Assembly: GCF_035117555.1 (NCBI RefSeq)
Contig: NZ_JAYKPK010000002.1
Location: forward strand, 124,001 to 188,000
Reading direction: 5' to 3'
Source of the DNA: Yoonia sp035117555
Lineage (GTDB): Bacteria; Pseudomonadota; Alphaproteobacteria; Rhodobacterales; Rhodobacteraceae
DNA length: 64,000 bases
Position numbers and translations under genes: made by a program. The notes below the pieces were generated by a model, which did no database searches, had not been told where the DNA came from, and worked only from the letters and a program-made list of their open reading frames with translations. Positions 34,760 through 43,279 of the stretch are shown piece by piece (position 1 is the stretch's first letter; each line of letters opens with the position of its first letter).

Positions 34760-35793
34760 GTCAGCCGGCCCAGCGCCCAGCTTGCCGCATCGGCGACGGC
34801 TGGGTCCGGGTCAGAGGTCAAAGGCTGCAAGGCCGGGATCATCGCGCGGTCACCCGAATTGCCCATCGCATAAGCGACATTGCGGACAAATCGGTCGCGG
34901 CCGATCCGCTTGATCGGCGATCCTGAGAAACGCGCGCGGAAAGCAGTATCATCCAGTGCGGCGAGCTCTACCAGCGGTGGGGCGATCAGATCATCGCGCG
35001 CTGCCAGCCGCGTATCGCGGCCAGTGGCTGCGAATTTGTTCCACGGACAGATCGCCAGACAATCATCGCAGCCATAAATCCGGTTGCCCATCATGGCGCG
35101 CAGATCGGGGTCCACCGGGCCTTTATGCTCAATCGTCAGATAAGAAATGCAGCGGCGCGCATCCAGACGGTAAGGGGCGGGAAACGCCTGCGTCGGGCAG
35201 ATATCCAGACAGGCCGTGCAGGAGCCGCAATGGCTGACTTCAGCCACATCCGGATCTAGTTCCACGGTTGTAAAAATGGCCCCCAGAAACACCCAATTCC
35301 CCAGATCGCGGCCCAGCAGATTGGTATGCTTGCCCTGCCAGCCCAGCCCTGCGGCCTGCGCCAGTGGTTTCTCCATCACCGGCGCGGTATCGACGAACAC
35401 CTTGATCTCGGTCCCCGGCACCTGATCAATCAGCCAGCGGCCCACGTGCTTCAGCCGCTTCTTGACCACATCATGATAATCGCGCCCTTGGGCATAAACA
35501 CTGATCGCGGCGCGGTCGCGTTCTTGCAAGACCGCCAGCGGATCATGCTCCGGCGTATAGACCTCCGCCAGCATGATCACTGATTTCGCCTGGGGCCAGA
35601 GCGCCGTCGGATCACCGCGCCAGGCCATGCGTTCGGCCATCCATGCCATCTGCCCATGCATCCCCGCATCGACAAATTCCGCGAGCCGCGCCGCCGTTTC
35701 GGGCGCAGCATCGGGCCGACAGATCCCAACCTTGGCAAAGCCAGCGTCAAGGGCGAAGGAGATCAACCGATCCTTCATCCATCGTCCGAGCAT
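34756..35793 (-). CDS. queG: Epoxyqueuosine reductase
   Basis: A 345-residue cobalamin-dependent iron-sulfur enzyme for the last step of queuosine synthesis in tRNA. QVPGTEIKVFVDTAPVMEKP and AGLGWQGKHTNLL are the conserved cobalamin-site regions. Two ferredoxin-like 4Fe-4S motifs follow (CGSCTACLDICP and CDDCLAICPW). A short HEAT-like tail ends it. The ATG at 35793 lies in the tail of an extragenic repeat; an ATG at 35778 (MKDRLISFAL) is also plausible. Both give the core intact. It overlaps the desaturase end by 4 nt. Confidence 0.93.
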   Translation of the reverse strand: MLGRWMKDRLISFALDAGFAKVGICRPDAAPETAARLAEFVDAGMHGQMAWMAERMAWRGDPTALWPQAKSVIMLAEVYTPEHDPLAVLQERDRAAISVYAQGRDYHDVVKKRLKHVGRWLIDQVPGTEIKVFVDTAPVMEKPLAQAAGLGWQGKHTNLLGRDLGNWVFLGAIFTTVELDPDVAEVSHCGSCTACLDICPTQAFPAPYRLDARRCISYLTIEHKGPVDPDLRAMMGNRIYGCDDCLAICPWNKFAATGRDTRLAARDDLIAPPLVELAALDDTAFRARFSGSPIKRIGRDRFVRNVAYAMGNSGDRAMIPALQPLTSDPDPAVADAASWALGRLT

Positions 35794-35837
35794 AAATATC
35801 CCGGGGGAGCCCCGCAGGGGCGGGGGCAGAGCCCCTT
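35794..35837. repeat. GC-rich extragenic palindromic repeat
   Basis: Two tandem hairpins, CCCC-GCA-GGGG (35810-35820) and GGGGC-AGA-GCCCC (35823-35835), preceded by AAATATCCCGGGGGAG. The AAATA-CCCGG-GGAG layout matches the shorter repeats at 30174 and 63146. It sits between the GST stop and the queG start. Confidence 0.65.
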
Positions 35838-35838
35838 C

Positions 35839-36504
35839 TTAAAAATCCAGATCCGCATAATGCGCCGCCGGTTGAAACCCGGGCACTTCATCGGCCAGCA
35901 AAGACCGGAAGGCCGGGCGGGATTTGATCTTGGCATACCAATCCTTGACCACATCATGCCGGTTCCAGTCGACATCGCTGGTGTAATCCACACAGGACAA
36001 ATGCGCCGCCCCGGCAAAATCGGCCAGCGTCATGTCATTGCCCGCCAACCAGCGGCGATGTTCCAGCAGATGCGCCATGTAATCGAGGTGATATTTGATC
36101 GCCCGCGCGCCCGCTTTGACATTGGCGCTGTCGGGATAGCCGCGGCCCATCACCTTGCGATAGACACGTTCACCGATCAGTTTGGACGTGACCTCTTCAT
36201 AAAACTTGTCGTCGAACCAACCCACCAGACGGCGCACTTCGTATCTTGCATCGGCGTCGCGGGGCAACAGCGGCGGGGTTGGATGCACTTCTTCAAGGTA
36301 TTCACAGATCGCGGCGCTGTCAGACAGCATCTTGCCGTTCAGTTTCAGCACAGGCACCTGACCGGCGGGATTGCGGCGCAGGAAATCGGCGCCCTGTTCC
36401 CAATAGCGTTCCTCGACCAATCCGACCTCGATCTTCTTTTCGGCCAGACACAGACGGACTTTGCGCGAATAGGGGGAGAGCGGATAATGATACAGGATAT
36501 TCAT
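35839..36504 (-). CDS. Glutathione S-transferase
   Basis: A 221-residue GST. The thioredoxin-like N-domain opens NILYHYPLSPYSRKVRLCLA, with the likely active Ser in SPYSRK, then VPVLKLNGKMLSDSAAICEYLE as the glutathione-binding strand with the conserved Ser-Ala pair. The helical C-domain follows from about 90. ATG 36504 gives the family N-terminus; an upstream ATG at 36597 would overlap mtgA. Detoxification by glutathione conjugation is the general role; the substrate is unknown. An extragenic repeat follows the stop. Confidence 0.9.
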   Translation of the reverse strand: MNILYHYPLSPYSRKVRLCLAEKKIEVGLVEERYWEQGADFLRRNPAGQVPVLKLNGKMLSDSAAICEYLEEVHPTPPLLPRDADARYEVRRLVGWFDDKFYEEVTSKLIGERVYRKVMGRGYPDSANVKAGARAIKYHLDYMAHLLEHRRWLAGNDMTLADFAGAAHLSCVDYTSDVDWNRHDVVKDWYAKIKSRPAFRSLLADEVPGFQPAAHYADLDF

Positions 36505-36568
36505 GGCAGACCTAGTTGGGGTGATCCCCCTTCCATGCCGCAAGCGGCGCGCAGGTTCAATGGTTGGC

Positions 36569-37306
36569 TCACTCTTGGAAACAATCCGCGCGACCATCCG
36601 CTGCGATCGTCTCGGCCCCGCTGATGATCTGCGCGGCGCGGTTGCGGGTGAAACTGCCGGGGTTGGACGCTGATCTTTCCTTGGGTGCAGGCAGGATCGC
36701 GGCGAGCCTTGCCGCCTGTGTCGCGGTCAGACCCGCCGCATCGACGCCGAAATAATGCTGTGCAGCGGCCTGCACGCCGAACACACCATCATCGAATTCC
36801 GCGACGTTGAGGTAGATTTCAAGGATACGCCTTTTGCTCCAGAAGACCTCGACCACCGGGGTCCAGAGCGCCTCGATGGTTTTGCGCGCCCATGACCGGC
36901 CATGCCACAGAAACACATTCTTGACGACCTGCTGGCTGATCGTGGATGCGCCGCCCGTTCCGCGTTCCATCGCGGTGCGGATCGCGTTGACGTCCAGACC
37001 CCAGTGCAGGCAGAAATTGGCATCCTCTGCCGCGACCGCAGACCGCGCCATGACCGGCGCGATGCGTTCCATCGGCACCCAATCCTGCTGCACGCCGCCC
37101 AACCTGCGGCTTTCACTGAACATATAGGCATTGGTGGGCGGGTTGATCAGCACGTAAAGCAGCGTCCAGACCAGCACGAAACCGGCAATCCCCGCGACAG
37201 ACCAGAACGCCCCGCGCCGCAGTACGCGGCTGAAGCTGCGCAGCGGGGCGGGTTTGGCGGCGGTTTTACGAGACCGGCGCTTGCGAGGTTTAGGAGTGTC
37301 TGCCAT
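36569..37306 (-). CDS. mtgA: Monofunctional peptidoglycan transglycosylase
   Basis: A 245-residue GT51 enzyme that polymerises lipid II into glycan strands at the inner membrane. A basic N-terminus with one membrane helix (about 33-55) precedes the catalytic domain. AVAAEDANFCLHWGLDVNAI contains the first catalytic Glu, and GGASTISQQVVKNVFLW and KRRILEIYLNVAEF are the remaining GT51 motifs. There is no transpeptidase domain. The gene lies 64 nt upstream of the GST on the same strand, without a visible terminator between them. Confidence 0.93.
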   Translation of the reverse strand: MADTPKPRKRRSRKTAAKPAPLRSFSRVLRRGAFWSVAGIAGFVLVWTLLYVLINPPTNAYMFSESRRLGGVQQDWVPMERIAPVMARSAVAAEDANFCLHWGLDVNAIRTAMERGTGGASTISQQVVKNVFLWHGRSWARKTIEALWTPVVEVFWSKRRILEIYLNVAEFDDGVFGVQAAAQHYFGVDAAGLTATQAARLAAILPAPKERSASNPGSFTRNRAAQIISGAETIAADGRADCFQE

Positions 37307-37350
37307 CGCCCTCTATAGCCATATCGCCACCTGCGGCGTCAAGCAAAGCG

Positions 37351-37383
37351 AACGCCCCGCGGCTGATTTCAGCGCGGGGCGTT
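37351..37383 (-). terminator. Terminator hairpin after gltB
   Basis: AACGCCCCGC (37351-37360) pairs with GCGGGGCGTT (37374-37383), and inner arms GCTGA/TCAGC (37362-37366 and 37369-37373) pair around TT, with one bulged G. Fifteen base pairs stand 4 nt after the gltB stop on the minus strand. Confidence 0.8.
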
Positions 37384-37387
37384 GCAT

Positions 37388-40300
37388 TTATTCTGCCGGA
37401 ATTGCGGCTTCTTCGATCACCAGCGGATGGGTCAGGTGACGCAGCATTTCCTTGGGGCAGACCTGCAGGAAATTGCCCTTTTCGATGTCCCAATGTTGCA
37501 GGATATCAGCACCCTTGCGGCTGCCGGTTTCCTTCACATGCCGTTCGATCAGGCCTTTCAACTGGTCATGCCAGTGATCGACCGTCACCCCACAGGTCAC
37601 CAGCGTTTCCATGTTGATCAACGCAGCGGATGCGCCTTTGGGATCATAAAGATACGCCATCCCGCCGGTCATGCCGGCGCCAAAGTTGGCACCGATGGAC
37701 CCAAGGATCACGGCCACACCGCCGGTCATGTATTCGCAACCATTGGTGCCGCAGCCTTCTATCACCACATGCGCGCCGGAATTGCGCACGGCAAAGCGTT
37801 CACCGGCACGGCCAGCGGCAAAGAGATAGCCCGCTGTTGCACCATATAGCACGGTGTTGCCGATGATCGTGTTTTCCGATGCCACCAGCGGGCTGACCAT
37901 CGGCGGACGGATCACGATTGTGCCGCCCGACAGGCCTTTGCCCACATAATCATTGGCATCGCCCGATACTTCCAGTTTCAGCCCCGGTGCCGCAAAAGCC
38001 CCAAGCGATTGCCCGGCAGAGCCGCGCAGTTTGACCGTCAGGTGATCGGATTGCAGGCTGTTGCGCATGCCAAACTTGGCCACGATATGGCTGCTGGTCC
38101 GCGTGCCGATGCTGCGGAGCGTGTTCTGCACCGCATAATCCAGCTGCATCTTTTCGCCATCGTTCAGGAAACGCGCGGCATCCTGCACGATCTGCGCATC
38201 CAGTGTGTCATCCACGGGGTTGCGCGGGCGGTGCCGGTCATAGCGGATCTTATGCGCGCCATCGACGGTGATCAGCAGCGGGTTGAGGTCCAGATCATCC
38301 AGATGCGCCGAACCACGGCTGACCTGCGTCAGCAGATCCGCACGCCCGATCACGTCATCAAGGCTGCGTGCCCCGATGCTGGCAAGGATTTCACGCACTT
38401 CAGTGGCGTAGAAGGTAATCAGGTTCACCACCTTTTCGGCATTGCCGGTGAACTTGGCGCGCAAGGCATCGTCCTGCGTGCAGACACCGACAGGGCAAGT
38501 GTTGGACTGGCATTGCCGGACCATGATGCAGCCCATCGCGATCAGGGCGGCGGTGCCGATGCCATATTCCTCGGCCCCCATCATCGCGGCCATGACGATA
38601 TCGCGCCCGGTGCGCAGACCGCCATCGGTGCGCAAGGTGATCCGTTCGCGCAGGTTGTTCATCGCCAGAACCTGATGCGCCTCGGTCAGGCCCATTTCCC
38701 ATGGCAGACCGGCATATTTGATCGAGGTGCCGGGCGATGCCCCGGTGCCGCCGTTATGGCCGGAAATCAGGATCACATCGGCCTTGGCCTTGGCCACGCC
38801 CGCCGCAATCGTGCCGACACCGGAGGATGCGACCAGTTTCACCGTCACCTTGCAGCGCGGGTTGATCTGTTTGAGGTCATAGATCAGCTGCGCCAGATCC
38901 TCGATCGAATAGATATCGTGGTGCGGCGGTGGGGAAATCAGCATCACGCCTTCGGTGGAATGGCGCAGACGGGCGATCAGTTTGGTCACCTTCATGCCGG
39001 GCAGTTGCCCGCCTTCGCCGGGTTTGGCACCTTGGGCGACTTTGATTTCCAGCTCTTCACAGGCGTTCAGATATTCCGCCGTTACACCGAACCGGCCCGA
39101 TGCGACCTGCTTGATCTTGGCAGACGGGTTATCGCCATTGGGTTCGGGCAGGAAATGTGCCGGATCTTCGCCGCCTTCGCCACTGTCGGATTTCGCGCCG
39201 ATGCGGTTCATCGCGACGTTGAGCGTCTTATGCGCCTCTGGGCTCAGCGCGCCCAGCGACATGCCTGGTGTGACGAACCGTTTGCGGATCGCGGTGATGC
39301 TTTCGACCTCTTCAATCGGCACTGGCGTGCCAAGCGGTTTGATCGCCAAAAGGTCGCGCAGATGGATCGGCGGGTTGTTCTGCATCGCCTTGGAATATTG
39401 CTGCCACAAAGCATAGGACGCATTGTTGCAAGCGGCCTGCAACATATGCATAGTCTGCGCTTCCCAAGCGTGTTTTTCACCGGACCGGCGCGCCTTGTAA
39501 AAGCCGCCAATAGGCAGCACGTCGCTGCCACCTTTCCAGCCTTTGGCGTGCACCTCTTCCAGTTTGGTCTGGATACCCGTTGTGCCGATGCCGGAGATAC
39601 GGCTGTGCATGCCGGGGAAATATTCGGCGACCATGGCGCGCGACAGGCCCACAGCCTCGAAATTGAGGCCACCGCGATAGGATGACAGGACCGAAATCCC
39701 CATCTTGGACATGATTTTCAGAAGACCTGCGTCGATGGCGGCACGGTAGCGGGCAACCGCCTCGGTCAGATTGCCGTCGATCAAGCCACGGTTCAAACGG
39801 TCGGCTATGGAATCCTGCGCCAGATAGGCGTTCACGGTTGTCGCACCGCAGCCGATCAGCACCGCAAAATAATGCGGGTCGATACATTCGGCGGAACGCA
39901 CGTTGATCGAACAGAAGGTGCGCAGACCCTTGGCCGTCAGCCCCGAATGCACGGCAGATGTGGCAAGGATCATCGGCATCGGCACGCGGTCTTCGGATTG
40001 GTGCTGATCGGTCAGCACCAGATGGCCCGCGCCAGAGCGCACGGCATCTTCTGCCTCTGCCCTGATCCGTTGCAGACCGGCGTTCAGCGCGGCCCGGCCG
40101 GGGGCAAAGGTGCAGTCGATAAAGGCGACGCTTTCGCCGAAATGATGCACCATTTCGTCAAATTCAGCATTGCCAACGAAGGGGCTGTTGAGCACCAGAA
40201 TTTCGGTCTGTGACGAATCCTCATCCAGCACGTTTTTGAGGTTCCCGAAGCGTGTTTTCAGGCTCATCACCCGGCTTTCGCGCAAGGAGTCGATGGGCGG

Positions 40301-41920
40301 GTTCGTGACCTGGCTAAAGTTCTGGCGGAAGAAATGCGACAGCGGACGATAGGTCGTGGATAGCACCGCAGACGGCGTATCATCGCCCATCGAGGCGATC
40401 ATTTCCTTGCCGTCTTCAGCCATCGGCGCAAGAACCTGTTCGAGTTCTTCGATGGAATACCCCGCAGCCACCTGCCGTTTGCGCAGATCGCCACCGTCGA
40501 ACAGCGCTTTTTCCGGCACGTTGCGCATCAGATCGTTCAGATCGACAACCTTTTCCACCCAATCACCGAATGGCTGGGCGGCGGCCAGTTTATCTTTCAG
40601 CTCTGTATCGCGATAAAGCCGCCCTTCCAGCATATCGACAGCGATCATCTGGCCGGGGCCAAGCGCGCCTTTTTCAACGACGCTTGCCTCATCCACCGGC
40701 ACCATGCCCATTTCAGAGCCTGCGACCAGCAGGCCGTCACCTGTCACGACATACCGCAAAGGGCGCAGACCGTTACGGTCCAACCCGCCGCAGACCCAAC
40801 GGCCATCGGTCATGGCAAGGGCGGCGGGGCCGTCCCAAGGTTCCATCACCGCGTTGCAATAGCCATACATATCCTGCCAGGCTTGCGGCATTTCGACGGC
40901 TTGCTGCGACCAGGCCTCTGGCACCAGCATGGTTTTGGCCATGGGGGCGTTGCGGCCTGCACGCACCAGCACCTCGAACACGGAATCCAGCGCGGCGGAA
41001 TCGGATGCGCCCGATGGGATGATCGGCTTGATATCTTCAGCCGCATCGCCAAAAGCGCTGGAGGCCATGCGGATTTCATGGCTTTTCATCCAGTTGCTGT
41101 TGCCTTTGAGCGTGTTGATCTCGCCATTATGGGCCAGCATGCGGAACGGCTGCGCCAGCGACCATTGCGGGAAGGTGTTTGTCGAATAGCGCTGGTGATA
41201 GATCGCAAAGGCGGATTCGAACCGCGCATCCATCAGATCAGGGTAGAATTCCGCAACCTGTTCGGCCAGCATCATGCCTTTGTAGATCACAGACCGGCAG
41301 GACAGCGAACACAGGTAAACCCCCGCGATCTGCGCGGCGGCGGCTGCCTTTTCGATCCGGCGGCGGATGATGTAGAGTTCGCGTTCGAACTCTTCTTCGG
41401 TCATATCCTTTTCACACCGGATCAGGATCTGTTCGATCTCTGGCCGTGTGGCATTGGCCTTGTCGCCCAATACTTCGGTATTCACCGGCACATGCCGCCA
41501 GCCATAGATATAGTGACCCATGCGCAGGACTTCGGATTCCACGATGGTCCGGCAGCGTTCCTGCGCGCCGAAATCGGTGCGCGGCAAAAAGACCTGACCG
41601 ACCGCGATCAGCTTATCATCATCGGGTTCGTGGCCGGTGCGGCGGACCTGATCGTAAAAGAACGGCACCGGGATCTGCACATGGATGCCCGCGCCATCGC
41701 CTGTCTTGCCATCGGCATCGACAGCGCCACGGTGCCAGATTGCTTTCAGAGCGTTGATGCCTTTTTCGACCACATCGCGCGATGGCGTGCCGTCGATGGC
41801 CACGACCAGACCAACACCGCAAGACGCATGTTCGTCATCATCACGGTAAAGGCCGTTTTCGGCCATCCATTTCCGTTTCGCTTCTTCTGCCGCTACCCAA
41901 GTCTGGTCATAGATGGTCAT
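37388..41920 (-). CDS. gltB: Glutamate synthase (NADPH) large subunit
   Basis: A 1510-residue enzyme that makes two glutamates from glutamine and 2-oxoglutarate. The first 33 residues look like a cleaved propeptide, leaving Cys34 (CGVGLVV) as the N-terminal nucleophile of the class II amidotransferase domain. The central and FMN domains follow, with GGTGASPGTSIKYAGLPWE and the 3Fe-4S cysteines in CIMVRQCQSNTCPVGVC. The C-terminal beta-helix has repeated G-rich segments. The length is normal. It is the last gene of an operon that starts with gltD; the preceding hypothetical gene overlaps its start by 14 nt. GAAGGAG precedes the ATG. Confidence 0.97.
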   Translation of the reverse strand: MTIYDQTWVAAEEAKRKWMAENGLYRDDDEHASCGVGLVVAIDGTPSRDVVEKGINALKAIWHRGAVDADGKTGDGAGIHVQIPVPFFYDQVRRTGHEPDDDKLIAVGQVFLPRTDFGAQERCRTIVESEVLRMGHYIYGWRHVPVNTEVLGDKANATRPEIEQILIRCEKDMTEEEFERELYIIRRRIEKAAAAAQIAGVYLCSLSCRSVIYKGMMLAEQVAEFYPDLMDARFESAFAIYHQRYSTNTFPQWSLAQPFRMLAHNGEINTLKGNSNWMKSHEIRMASSAFGDAAEDIKPIIPSGASDSAALDSVFEVLVRAGRNAPMAKTMLVPEAWSQQAVEMPQAWQDMYGYCNAVMEPWDGPAALAMTDGRWVCGGLDRNGLRPLRYVVTGDGLLVAGSEMGMVPVDEASVVEKGALGPGQMIAVDMLEGRLYRDTELKDKLAAAQPFGDWVEKVVDLNDLMRNVPEKALFDGGDLRKRQVAAGYSIEELEQVLAPMAEDGKEMIASMGDDTPSAVLSTTYRPLSHFFRQNFSQVTNPPIDSLRESRVMSLKTRFGNLKNVLDEDSSQTEILVLNSPFVGNAEFDEMVHHFGESVAFIDCTFAPGRAALNAGLQRIRAEAEDAVRSGAGHLVLTDQHQSEDRVPMPMILATSAVHSGLTAKGLRTFCSINVRSAECIDPHYFAVLIGCGATTVNAYLAQDSIADRLNRGLIDGNLTEAVARYRAAIDAGLLKIMSKMGISVLSSYRGGLNFEAVGLSRAMVAEYFPGMHSRISGIGTTGIQTKLEEVHAKGWKGGSDVLPIGGFYKARRSGEKHAWEAQTMHMLQAACNNASYALWQQYSKAMQNNPPIHLRDLLAIKPLGTPVPIEEVESITAIRKRFVTPGMSLGALSPEAHKTLNVAMNRIGAKSDSGEGGEDPAHFLPEPNGDNPSAKIKQVASGRFGVTAEYLNACEELEIKVAQGAKPGEGGQLPGMKVTKLIARLRHSTEGVMLISPPPHHDIYSIEDLAQLIYDLKQINPRCKVTVKLVASSGVGTIAAGVAKAKADVILISGHNGGTGASPGTSIKYAGLPWEMGLTEAHQVLAMNNLRERITLRTDGGLRTGRDIVMAAMMGAEEYGIGTAALIAMGCIMVRQCQSNTCPVGVCTQDDALRAKFTGNAEKVVNLITFYATEVREILASIGARSLDDVIGRADLLTQVSRGSAHLDDLDLNPLLITVDGAHKIRYDRHRPRNPVDDTLDAQIVQDAARFLNDGEKMQLDYAVQNTLRSIGTRTSSHIVAKFGMRNSLQSDHLTVKLRGSAGQSLGAFAAPGLKLEVSGDANDYVGKGLSGGTIVIRPPMVSPLVASENTIIGNTVLYGATAGYLFAAGRAGERFAVRNSGAHVVIEGCGTNGCEYMTGGVAVILGSIGANFGAGMTGGMAYLYDPKGASAALINMETLVTCGVTVDHWHDQLKGLIERHVKETGSRKGADILQHWDIEKGNFLQVCPKEMLRHLTHPLVIEEAAIPAE

Positions 41921-42614
41921 TGGCGTTCTCCTTCAAGATATCGGCAGATGAGATGGCGAGGCCGCAGCCATGTTTCGGGCTGGCGCTGAGAAAACCGGGT
42001 TCCCCCGGAGAGATGAATTCAACGGGAGAGCTGTCGCTGGTGACCGTCCCGCCCGCTGTGGTGACAGTGCTGGTGCCGGACAGAAACATCCGCCAGTCGC
42101 GGCTGACAAATTCATTGCCACGGCTGGACCAGATTTCAGCGCCAGATGCGTCAAAGGCGGTGATCTCATAGGCTGTTTCTTCCAGCGTCACACCGTCGAT
42201 GGTGACTTGCCGCCCGGTCAGACTGTCCTGCCCGACATAGCGGGTTTCACCGACTTCGGCCGACAGGGTGCGGAAATCCCATGTGTCGCGGTTCGTTGCA
42301 AAGAGTTCGGTCAGCGAGGCGGGGTCTGCCGGGTCAGGCACCAATGTTTCGCTGATCCCCGCCATGGGATGAAAACTGGCGATCCATTGTGCCTCTGCAT
42401 CAATCTGACCGGCATAGGTCAGGCCCTGTTCGTCCAGCGACACCCGGCGTTTCATGCCCGTCGCATCGCCGGTGCAGGTAAAATGATGTTCGACTTCGCA
42501 GCTTTGGTTCTGCACCGTCACAAAGGCGGTGCAGCCCGCAGGCAGCGAAAACGTCGCCGGTGCCTGCGCCACGGCAGGACCAGCGGCCAGGATCAGGGCG
42601 AGTGCGATCCTCAT
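41907..42614 (-). CDS. Secreted hypothetical protein Y between gltD and gltB
   Basis: A protein of about 235 residues with a signal peptide (MRIALALILAAGPAVAQ). The mature part opens with a three-cysteine pattern (C-x8-C-x8-C: GCTAFVTVQNQSCEVEHHFTC) and ends with SDSSPVEFISPGEPGF. Both features recur in the upstream neighbour, so the two are paralogues. I recognise no known domain; a periplasmic beta-rich fold is likely. The start at 42614 makes an ATGA overlap with the upstream gene, and its end overlaps gltB by 14 nt. This tight coupling means it is co-translated with glutamate synthase genes, although those are cytoplasmic. Confidence 0.8.
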   Translation of the reverse strand: MRIALALILAAGPAVAQAPATFSLPAGCTAFVTVQNQSCEVEHHFTCTGDATGMKRRVSLDEQGLTYAGQIDAEAQWIASFHPMAGISETLVPDPADPASLTELFATNRDTWDFRTLSAEVGETRYVGQDSLTGRQVTIDGVTLEETAYEITAFDASGAEIWSSRGNEFVSRDWRMFLSGTSTVTTAGGTVTSDSSPVEFISPGEPGFLSASPKHGCGLAISSADILKENANDHL

Positions 42615-43279
42615 GGCCGGAACCCGGATTCGATGACGTTGCATTCATAGCGGGGTTGATCACCGAAAAACCCGGGCTCGCCCGGAGAGATGAATTCAAC
42701 CGGCGAAGAATCCGTCACCTGTTCGGGATTGGCATCATCCCAAGCCTGTCCGAGAAAGAACAAACGATGCGTTTCGCTGACGAATTGCCGACCAGAGCCT
42801 GCGTAAATCTCGTTCCCATCGGCATCCAGCGTGCGCCCCTGGAATTCCGTTTCGAGCAGGGTTTCATCGCCAATCACAAAGGTTTCGCCGGTCAGCATGT
42901 CGAACCCGACGTGCCGTTCCGGCCCGGCATCAGTGTCAATGGTGAAATCCCAGGTATCGATGCCATTGGCAAACAGCTCATCCAAAGACGCGGGATCGGG
43001 CGCAGGCACCTGCAACATTTCATTGCCGGTGACTTTATAGCTTTCCATCCACTGGAACTGATCATCCACGCGCTGCACGCTGAACACACCCGCCTGCCCG
43101 ATCAGCGCGATCCATTGATCGCCCGGTGCATCGGCTTCGCAGCTCCAAACATTGACCATGACGCAGGCACGATGCTGCACTGTCAATTTGGGCGTGCAGC
43201 CATCGGGCGCGGCAAAGCTTTGCTGCGCCACGGCGGGCGTGGCCAGCGCGAGGCTGCTGATCAGCGCGGCGCGGATCAT
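42611..43279 (-). CDS. Secreted hypothetical protein X between gltD and gltB
   Basis: A 222-residue protein with a signal peptide (MIRAALISSLALATPAVAQ). The mature start carries the same spaced cysteines as protein Y (GCTPKLTVQHRACVMVNVWSC), and the C-terminus has TDSSPVEFISPGEPGFF. W-D-F, VGFDMLTGE and FVSETHRLFFLG align with matching parts of protein Y, so a tandem duplication is likely. No domain is recognised. The start overlaps gltD's stop by ATGA (43276-43279) and the stop overlaps protein Y the same way. A periplasmic role tied to nitrogen supply can only be guessed. Confidence 0.8.
   Translation of the reverse strand: MIRAALISSLALATPAVAQQSFAAPDGCTPKLTVQHRACVMVNVWSCEADAPGDQWIALIGQAGVFSVQRVDDQFQWMESYKVTGNEMLQVPAPDPASLDELFANGIDTWDFTIDTDAGPERHVGFDMLTGETFVIGDETLLETEFQGRTLDADGNEIYAGSGRQFVSETHRLFFLGQAWDDANPEQVTDSSPVEFISPGEPGFFGDQPRYECNVIESGFRP

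Noticed and set aside
38009..39685. 558-codon plus-strand frame opposite gltB
   Set aside because: Shadow of the glutamate synthase gene.
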